Part shown: positions 56,632 through 64,000 of the stretch, piece by piece
Numbering within the stretch: position 1 is the first letter of the stretch
How the letters are laid out: the number at the start of each line of letters is the position of its first letter
NCBI GenBank assembly: GCA_006384855.1
Contig: VCJN01002371.1
Span: 124,001 to 188,000 of the forward strand
Direction: 5' to 3'
DNA: 64,000 bases
DNA from: Tetraselmis striata
Lineage: Eukaryota > Chlorophyta > Chlorodendrophyceae > Chlorodendrales > Chlorodendraceae
Translations under genes and position numbers: made by a program
The notes under the pieces: generated by a model
Seen by the model: only the letters and a program-made list of their open reading frames with translations
Databases searched by the model: none
Told to the model about the DNA's origin: nothing

Positions 56632-57955
56632 AGAAGCGGTAACTGAGTAATATTGTCAGACATGCCGAGAGGCTGGCCCGCAACGGTAGTGTGCGTTTCG
56701 TCGTACCCGTACAAGTTTAGTTTTGGTGTGGCACACAACTGCCGTTCTCGGAAAGTTACTTCGAGAAAGTTTCAACTAGCAGCGCAAGCGGGCACCCGAC
56801 AGCTCCTGACCTTGCATGCCTACTCCCTCCGCCCTACTACTAACCTATAAGGCGTAGGAAGCGAGCCATCGCGCTCATCCCCTTCGTTGCAGCGCTTCTC
56901 GCACCCACCCAATTCAGCAGGATGGCATAGTGTCTTCTAATCAGTCACACGCTCTTTTGGCCAACGCACTCGCACTCGCCAACTCGCACTCGCACTCGCA
57001 CTCGCACAGAGCAAAATCGTCGTCTTGGACAATATTTTGTAAGGATTCTTTATTTTGTAGTTTTTTTGTTTTGTAGTACGCTGTAGCAGGGGTACCCTTG
57101 GCTGTAGTATGACACGCGACACCGTTAAACATGCTCGGAATTCTAAAAAGGGTGGCTGTGTAGGAGTATTTCACGTTCAACCTGGTATGTACGGCATCTC
57201 GATTTTAGCGGCTATTTCCTATTCAGCCCCGTGCGTATTCACCATGCTGCAGGAACTCACCATATAAATAATATGCTAGCAATATCTAAAAACGGCGGCT
57301 CGTACGCGGCGTAGCTAGCTTCGGTCGCGCCTTCGTCGGGGCCTTTCGTTTGGACGGCGCGTCCTGAACGTGCCGACTGCTCGTGGTGCGATGCGCAGCC
57401 GCGTGCTACCTGCTTGGCAATCCTCACTCCTCAGCTAGTCGCTACTGGCTGCACACGAGTGTCGCCGCTGGTGCTATTCAGAGACCGCTCGCCGGGCGGG
57501 CAGTCAAACAGAGGTGTGTCTAGCCCGCACGTGACAGCCACCACTCAGTGTGCTGGTGAGCAGTGACTCGAGCGTAAGCGATCACCGCCAGCCTGAGTCG
57601 CGTATGGGACCGGTCAACCCGCCCCTGCGAGTCGCTTTTAGGGCATCGGTGAACCGCCGAACCGCCTGGGCCGCACCTCGAGCGGCCACCAGCCCGCCCG
57701 TGCGACCACACAATCATCCGAAGTGTCTCAAGGCAGGGCGCGCGCGAGATCTCCCCGACGATAATATCGATGAAGCCAGCTAGCGCGGCGAGAGAGAAGG
57801 GGAGCGGGGAGTGGGCAGTGGGGTGCCACTCCGTCGTATCAAGGCGCCCGCGGGCTGACCTGACCCTTGCTCCTGGTCGCCTCCCGCCCCGACAGGTGTC
57901 CAGCGTGGCGCAAGGTGCACAGGCAAGCGGGCGGTAGCCATCACGGGCAGCCATC
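56632..57955. other. Upstream region of the oxidoreductase gene; no gene recognised
   Basis: Contains a CACTCG hexanucleotide microsatellite at about 56965-57006. No coding exon is supportable. The first exon of the oxidoreductase follows. Confidence 0.4.
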
Positions 57956-58077
57956 ATGCCGTGCAACGTGCTGATGGTGGGGGCGGGTGGGTGTCCCGGC
58001 ACCCCTTTCCTGCAGCATCCCCCCCCCCCCCCCTCCCCCCCCCCCCCCCCCCCCCCCTCCTCCCCCCCCTCCCGCAC

Positions 58078-58111
<34 letters not shown>

Positions 58112-61100
58112 CAATGCGACGTTCTGTTCATTTCTTGCGTCATTTCAGCCCGTTGACTAAAGACAGGACGATGTTGTGACGCACCAGCATGACATGGCAT
58201 GTAGCACAGACGTCTTGTCTTCTTCCCCACTCGCGCAGCGTGGTGCGTAGCCTCATGCTGCATGCGTGCTCGCAGGCGAGTACACCACCGGCTATGTCCC
58301 CACGACAGCAGGCGCCGCATCGGACAAGCCCGCGGGAGTGGTGGCGCTCACCCTGTTTGACCTGCGCAGGCGGGGGCTGGTGCGGGCGCCTGCCGACATC
58401 CCCCCGCCGCCCCCTTGGCCCCTCCTCCCTCCCTCCCTTCCCCAACAACAAACTCATTGGGGATGGGGAATGTGACCCCCCCCCCCCCCCCAAACCACCA
58501 CCATCGTCCGCCCCGCTGAGTGCCCCCCCCCCGGGCCCCCACGAGGTGGACCGCCTGGTGCTGTGCGACATCTGCGGCTCCAAGCTGCCCGCGGTGCGGC
58601 AGTCGCTGCAGCAGAAGATCGGCGACGTGTACCGCGGGATGGACACCTCGCTGGAGTGCTTCCCCGCGGACGACGTCGCCTACGACCCCAACGCCTACAA
58701 GAAGGCGCGGCGCGCCCCCGCCGCCCCGCCACCGCCACCGCCTCCGCCAGCTCATCATTCAGCGTGGCCATCCGAGGCGCCCTCTCACCGCACCTCTGCA
58801 TCAGCACCGGCAGGCAATTGGAGGAGTGGGTAACAATTACGGTAACCCGGATAACCATATGCTAGCGCGGAAAGACGTCTTTAGAGGGGCACTTTTGATA
58901 CCGAACCATAATACTACGCAGCATTACTCTTCATTGGGACATTGTATTGGTAAAAGCGAAATATTGGTTTGTCTAAGCCGCTATAACATAGTGAAAGACA
59001 ATTCCGCCAGCGTCAAGGTCGCATTTGAGATCTTATGGCGAGATCTTTGCCCGCATCAGCGCGCGGGGGCGGCGCATGATGGGTGGATGTGTCGCCGGGT
59101 GGTGCAGGCCATCCAGTCCATGCACCGCGGCGACGTCGTCATCATCTTCACGCCGGACGACACGCACGCGGAGATCGCGCTGGAGGCCATCCACGCGCGC
59201 CTGCACGTGCTGATCGCCAAGCCGGCCGTGAAGACGCTCAACGAGCACCTGGCCATCATCGACGCGGCGCGGGAACGCGGCGTGCTGGTGGAACCCCCCC
59301 CCCCCCCCCCCCCCTTGGCGGCTTTGGCCCGCTATGGTGGTTAGCGAAGGAGAGCGGGGGTGGGGGGGGTGGAGGGCAAGGTGAAGGCGTGTAGGCAGGA
59401 CATGGGGGGCAGGGCAAGAATTCATGGGCAAACGGCAGCATGACAGATGAAAAGCCGGTGGGCCCTCAGTATGCCAAGGTGGAAGGGTGGCACCAGAAGA
59501 GCAGGCGGCGAAATGGAAGCTGACGGATTGCAGATGCGGACGGAGGGGGGCACAGACATGCCAGCACCCGAGACAGTCATCTCGTGGTGCCGCATCGCCC
59601 ATAGAAGGCGCACGATTCCGATCATGATTTGGTGAAGCAGCCTTACACGCCGAGCCGCAACAGGTGGAAGGGGTTCATGCTTGAGCGAGCCGTGGTTGGA
59701 GTTGTGTAAGCAAGGCAGCGGCTGCGTGTGTGTGTCTGTCTGTCTGTCTGTCTGTTTGGGGGAAAGGGAATGGGGTCCGACATCCCATTCTCTTAGCATG
59801 GAGCGAGCGTCTACATGAAGGAGGATTCTATAGGGATGTCTAGGCCACAATGGCATGGATGCTGCAGCTGTGCACACGCAGACATCAGCGGCATAATGAC
59901 GTGCAGGAAGAGGGTGGGGGGGGGCTGAGCGGGTCCGGTATTTGTGACTGTGCAGGTGGCAGTGGAGTTCCACAAGCGATGGGACCCCATCTACTCCGAC
60001 GCCCGCAGCCGCATCCAGCAGCTCGGCCCCTTCTCCTTCTTCAGCAGTACCATGGTGCGCGCCTGCTCGCCTCCCTCCCCCTGTACATGCGCGCATGGCA
60101 TCGAGGTGATTGGCTTCATTCGACAGCGACCACTGTCCGACTAAATCCCCCAACCCCTCATGCCGCATGCCTTCAGACGCAACCAAAGCAGCAAATCGAG
60201 ACGTTTCGAAGCTGGGCAGGTGCGCCTGGCGACAACGCAGGACCTTGCTGCCCCGACCTGCTGTGATTATTATCACCGAGTTTTTATCGTGACCAACGCA
60301 TCCGCGGTGATGGCGGTCGTGTGGCGGTCCCGGGTGGCGCTGCCGCAGGCAAGAGCTCCGATATCAGCTACTACCTAAACTCGCACCACATCGACATCCA
60401 CAACTGGGCGCTCGCGGGGCACAGTCGCCCCGCTAGCGTCGTGGCGATGGCAAGCACCGGCGTGGGGAAGGCCATTCTGGGCGGCCAGTCCTGCGAAGAC
60501 ACCATCACGCTGATGGTGCAGTGGGAGGTGCGGCGCGGTCTCGCGCCCACACGACCCTTCCCCCCTCTGCTTTTTTCCACCTGGGACCCGGCCGCCGTTC
60601 AGGTAGCTCCTGCCGGGGGTGTAACTCGATACTAAGTGATGGGCGCCCATTCTGCCCCTACCGGTCGCAGAACGTGTCGGACTCCTCTCTCGGCACCGCC
60701 GTTTACACGGCGAGCTGGGTGAGCGCCCCATGTCTTGGATCGGACAGTCGCCCCTCCTGCTCTGCTGTTTGCGCCCTACAGTGCAAGTCGCGAAACCAAG
60801 GCTCGGCCCGCTCGCAGGCGGCGCCCAAGTCGGATTGCCACACGCAGCAATACTTCCATTACGTCGGCCACAAGGGCGAACTCCGGGTAGACCAAGCGCA
60901 CCGCGGCTACTCGCTCGCCACGGACGAAGGTACGCCCGCGGGCCCTTTCCGCGCTGCTCGGCGAGGGCGAGGGACCCGGCGTGATGTTCCGGTATGCAGC
61001 GCCGCCACTGTATTCGGCAATGTATCGCCCGTGTCGATACTGACGCGTTTTGATTCCTCGCGAAAACTTGACCACCAGGTGGCTACGCTACACTCAACCC

Positions 61101-61703
61101 GCTTTACATGCGCTACACGCCCGACCCCAACGGCTACTTCGCTGGGCAGGACGGCTACGGCTACGTCAGGTGCCCCCTCCTTTTCTCGACCTGTTTCCAG
61201 CACATAATATATATATGCACAGTCATGTGTGTACTAGTATGGTTGTGTACAGTCGTGCGGGTTCGTGTTCCGTGGCTGAAGGCGCACCTTGTCATTCGCC
61301 AGCATTGCTAAATTTCTCGAGGCGGCGGAGCTGGTGAACAGCGAGAGGATGCGGCCGTCCGACATTTCCAAGCACGACTACACCCTCGCCACCATTGACA
61401 AGTAAGCGGCCGTCCCTGGACGCCATCGCATTTTTAGCCGGTCGGTCACGTACCGCCGCCCCGATTGCGCTCATGCTCGCAACCCATTCTCGTGCACATG
61501 GCGTTGCTGAGGTGGCGATGTTGCAACGCAGGACGGTGGCTGTGACGGCCATCCTGGAGGCGGGGCGAGTCAGCCTCGACTGCGGCGGCGAGCCGGTGCG
61601 CATACTCTACCGCACGACTATCGACGACCCGAAGGCAGGGTTGGACGTACCGATCCAACTGGAGCGGCCCGAGCCGTACGAGTACGAGGGGGAAGAAGAT
61701 TAA
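57956..61703 (+). CDS. Gfo/Idh/MocA-family oxidoreductase, D-galacturonate reductase-like
   Basis: Twelve exons (57956-57986, 58276-58379, 58546-58704, 59108-59287, 59956-60054, 60177-60219, 60349-60527, 60671-60718, 60782-60929, 61079-61169, 61303-61401, 61532-61703) join without a frame break into 450 residues. The N-terminus is a Rossmann fold for NAD(P) ([13 protein letters not shown]), with [14 protein letters not shown] and the typical [11 protein letters not shown] (Lys-Pro at about 136-137). [14 protein letters not shown] and [13 protein letters not shown] contribute the catalytic and substrate pocket; the second His of SHHIDIH is the likely acid. The whole matches eukaryotic proteins annotated as D-galacturonic acid reductases, which act in uronate use or ascorbate synthesis. 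The substrate is not proven. Intron 3 appears to be GC-AG (AAGAAG before GCGCGG). Introns 1, 2 and 4 contain C runs. A TGTAA lies about 135 bases past the stop. Confidence 0.9.
58019..58106 (+). repeat. C runs followed by (CA)n in intron 1
   Basis: Fifteen and 23 C's separated by one T, then C/T-rich sequence and an ACACAC tract of about 13 units, all within intron 1 of the oxidoreductase. Confidence 0.9.
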
Positions 61704-62268
61704 ATGGCGCTGCGCGAGCTCAGCTATTACGCAGCCTCGCGACCTCCACACGCCGACCCGTGGGGGCATGACCGCATGGGCGGCACTGTCGGCGTTACAG
61801 CCGCTTCGCTGCCGCCGCCACGTCGTAATCAATCGGAGTTGTGTAATTTCTCTCTCGGAACGCAGGCCTGCAGCCTCGCAACAGCCCGTACGAATCGCCG
61901 ACGTGTCATTTCACTTAATGTCGGCGCCCTGCGGACGACGCCGCAGAATGAACCGAGAAGGGACAGCTGTTCGAATTGCACTGCATGGGTAAGGAGCATG
62001 CCCCCGGCGAGAGCAGAGGGCGCTCGCTATGCCCGAAACAAAGCGAGTCGTCACCACGATGCGCAGAACAGATGATCGGATCGGCATTAGAAATGCGCAG
62101 TTTTCGTTCAATTTCATGGTTTGCAAAAGCCGAGTAGGATTCGCAGCTTCCAAGGAAGGCGTTCAGCGGGAAGAAAAGCATGTTTTTAGAGCGCTCCCAC
62201 AACAGAGATACATTACGACGCGTCGCGGGTTTCACGAGCAACACTGACGCCCCGCGCGTATGCCTATT
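61704..62268. other. Intergenic space between convergent genes
   Basis: 565 bases separate the stop codons of the oxidoreductase (+) and NOC4 (-). The space must hold both 3' ends. I see no other feature. Confidence 0.5.
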
Positions 62269-64000
62269 CTACTCGAAGCTCCAGCCGGGAAATCCCGCCA
62301 CGCACGTGTCATCAAAGAGTCGCTGCGGCTGGCTGGCGTAGAACGCGACCGGCACGCGCTTGAGGCGGCGCTTGAGCTCCGCGTCGATCATGGAGGTGTA
62401 CGACTCCTTGGAGAAGAGGCCGATGTTTAACTCGGCCGTCTTGCGCCGATCCGTCATGTCTTTCTCCAGCAGCATGCGCGCCATCTCCGCCACCGAGGGG
62501 TTGTAGTGCCCCGCCAGGGAGGCCACCTCCCACAGCGAGCTCTCGATCGCGCGGCTCTCCGCTGGATCCTCGCACTCCTCCGCAAACGGGTCGGCGCCCG
62601 CCTCTGAGCCTGGCCAACCACCCATGCCGACAGTCCACCCCGCATTCCCTCGTCAGTGCCCATAGAAAGGATCGAATCTATCGACGCCCCGAACTGTACT
62701 CGATGGTGAAAGTTGTCCGCCAGAAATTGTACGATCTGCTCATTCCAAAGTAATAAATGACGTGTGGTAAGTGGTATAGGCCGATGCGCCACTGTTACTA
62801 CTTCTGAATCCTGGATACACTCAAAACACAATAACGTGCGGTGACATTAGCTGGCGGAGCAAGTTGCCGTTTCCGTGCTATGAAAATAATCGTACATTTC
62901 AATGGTCAGAGCATCCGGGTAGCCTAAGTGTACTTGGCTGCATAAACATAGGCGGCGCTGACTACAGCGGCTAATAGCAGGGGACCCGTGAAGGCAGATG
63001 TCATGCGCCTGGGGTTTTGTACGGGGTTTTAAACCCTAATCAGAATGATCTACTGACATGGCTCGCCGAGATGGCATTGGTCCGCCAGGCGTGTAGTGTG
63101 GCGCTCAGATGGGGGGCGGGGGCTCACCCTCGGGCGCGCCTGGCCGGTGCAGCAGCACAAAGCAGGAGGGGTGGCGCCGGATGAGGTTGTGGATGAACGC
63201 CATGGCGGTCATCGCGCCCTGCACGCGCCGCAGCCGCAAAGCCCAGGGCTGCGTCAGCCAGGGGGACCAGCCTGCGCCCGGCAGCGGCCGGTGGGGCAGC
63301 GGCCGGTGGGGCCGTTCAGCGGGGGCGGGCCCCCACCGGCGGGGTGGTCACGAGCGCGATGCGCGCAAAGCGCTTGATGAACGCGGCGACGGTGTAGGCG
63401 GGGACGAGCGCCGAGGCCAGGAAGAGGTCAGCGAGCTTGAAGAACTGCACGCGGTGCTTGGACTTGAACACCTCCGGCTGCGGGTGGTACGAGGGGGGGA
63501 GGGCAGGCAATGCGACTCGGTAAGAGCAGGGGGGGGTGAGGCGCAAAACCCTGCTGCCGGTATGTGCCCCTGTTCCTCCATTGGATTGGACCCAACCGAC
63601 ATTATCGTGGGTTAGCAGCGGAGTGGTTGTGATATTCTGATGGGGGATAGAGCTGGTCAGCCAGCACTTGCATGTGCATCGAGCGTGGGGGGGGGGGGGG
63701 GGGGGGGGGGTTACCGTGAGGAGCGCGTACAGCCGGCGGAAAAAGTGTGGGTACTCCAGGCCGTGTTTGGTGACGAGGATGAAGATGCCGTTGAGCGCGA
63801 GGATGGCCGTCAAGCCTGCAGGGGTACAGCGGGTGAGACAGGAGAGAAGGAGCGGCGGGGGGCGGGGACTATGTGAGGCACAGACAGGAGGGCCGGCTGA
63901 AAGCAGGGAGGCACAAAGCAGAGGGGTAGGGGGGGGAGGGAGGGGGTCTCGCCTTCCTTGTCGAGAGAGGCGGAGAGAAAGTCGCTCAGCAGCAGCGGGT
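62269..64000 (-). CDS. NOC4: Nucleolar complex protein 4 (NOC4), C-terminal part
   Basis: Five exons are visible: 64000-63953 (cut by the window edge), 63815-63715, 63477-63337, 63218-63128 and 62609-62269. They join in phase into about 240 residues of the CBF/Mak21-type domain: LLLSDFLSASLDKEG, ILALNGIFILVTKHGLEYPH, FFRRLYALLT, FFKLADLFLASALVPAYTVA, AFIHNLIRRHPSCFVLLHRP, SSLWEVASLAGHYNPSVAEM, RVPVAFYASQPQRLF and the end GFPGWSFE. In yeast and animals NOC4 pairs with NOP14 in 40S ribosomal subunit assembly in the nucleolus. The intron after the first visible exon appears to use a GC donor (GAAG before GCGAGA). The next intron begins GTAA directly followed by 24 C's on the coding strand. The N-terminal half lies outside the window. 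Confidence 0.9.

Overview
This is eukaryotic nuclear DNA from a GC-rich, intron-rich microalga, most likely of the green lineage. It carries spliced single-copy genes with short introns, a kinesin, a nucleolar NOC4 protein, a PQBP1-type splicing protein and a TFIIS-like protein. It also has a degenerate plant-type telomere motif (TTTAGGG-like) near 33.2 kb and DIRS/PAT-type tyrosine-recombinase retroelements of the kind known from volvocine algae. The lineage is an inference; no rRNA or organellar marker is present. I see no convincing bacterial genes, CRISPR arrays or operons. The exon chains below are hand-built from reading frames, splice signals and family resemblance.

Layout: 0.7-8.3 kb is transposon-rich, with a LINE 3' end, a decayed gag/recombinase element, and next to it an apparently young DIRS-like element with an intact RT/RNase H/methyltransferase ORF between identical 179-bp direct repeats. 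A PQBP1-like gene lies on the minus strand at 10.0-12.8 kb, an ankyrin-repeat exon on the plus strand at 14.2-15.2 kb, and a possible broken gene at 15.6-16.0 kb. A 246-bp tandem satellite fills 16.4-18.5 kb. A membrane-anchored sulfotransferase (+) is at 21.7-23.5 kb, followed by a degenerate Ty1/copia element with both LTRs (23.7-26.2 kb) and a short non-autonomous repeat pair (27.1-28.6 kb). A 13-exon coiled-coil gene (+) runs from 30.2 to 36.1 kb, a TFIIS-like gene (-) lies at 38.6-40.2 kb and the best LINE copy (-) at 40.6-41.9 kb. A ruined DIRS-like copy (+) occupies 42.6-44.6 kb, a kinesin with a C-terminal SAM domain (+) 45.4-48.9 kb and a small proline-rich membrane protein (-) 50.8-51.6 kb. 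A SINE-like and LINE patch is at 52.1-52.9 kb, another decayed DIRS-like copy that still shows the RT-RNase H-methyltransferase-recombinase order at 53.0-56.0 kb, and a foldback MITE at 56.4 kb. A 12-exon Gfo/Idh/MocA oxidoreductase (+) at 58.0-61.7 kb converges on the 3' end of a NOC4 gene (-) that runs off the right edge.

The host genes are unrelated housekeeping or cytoskeletal functions (splicing, transcription elongation, ribosome biogenesis, microtubule motor, sugar-acid reduction, sulfation), so the window is not a functional cluster. Two genome-wide traits stand out. Introns carry long pure C runs, mostly on the sense strand. At least three introns appear to use GC-AG rather than GT-AG ends. 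The most interesting single object is the apparently young DIRS-like element, which lacks its own recombinase and sits beside a decayed recombinase-bearing relative.
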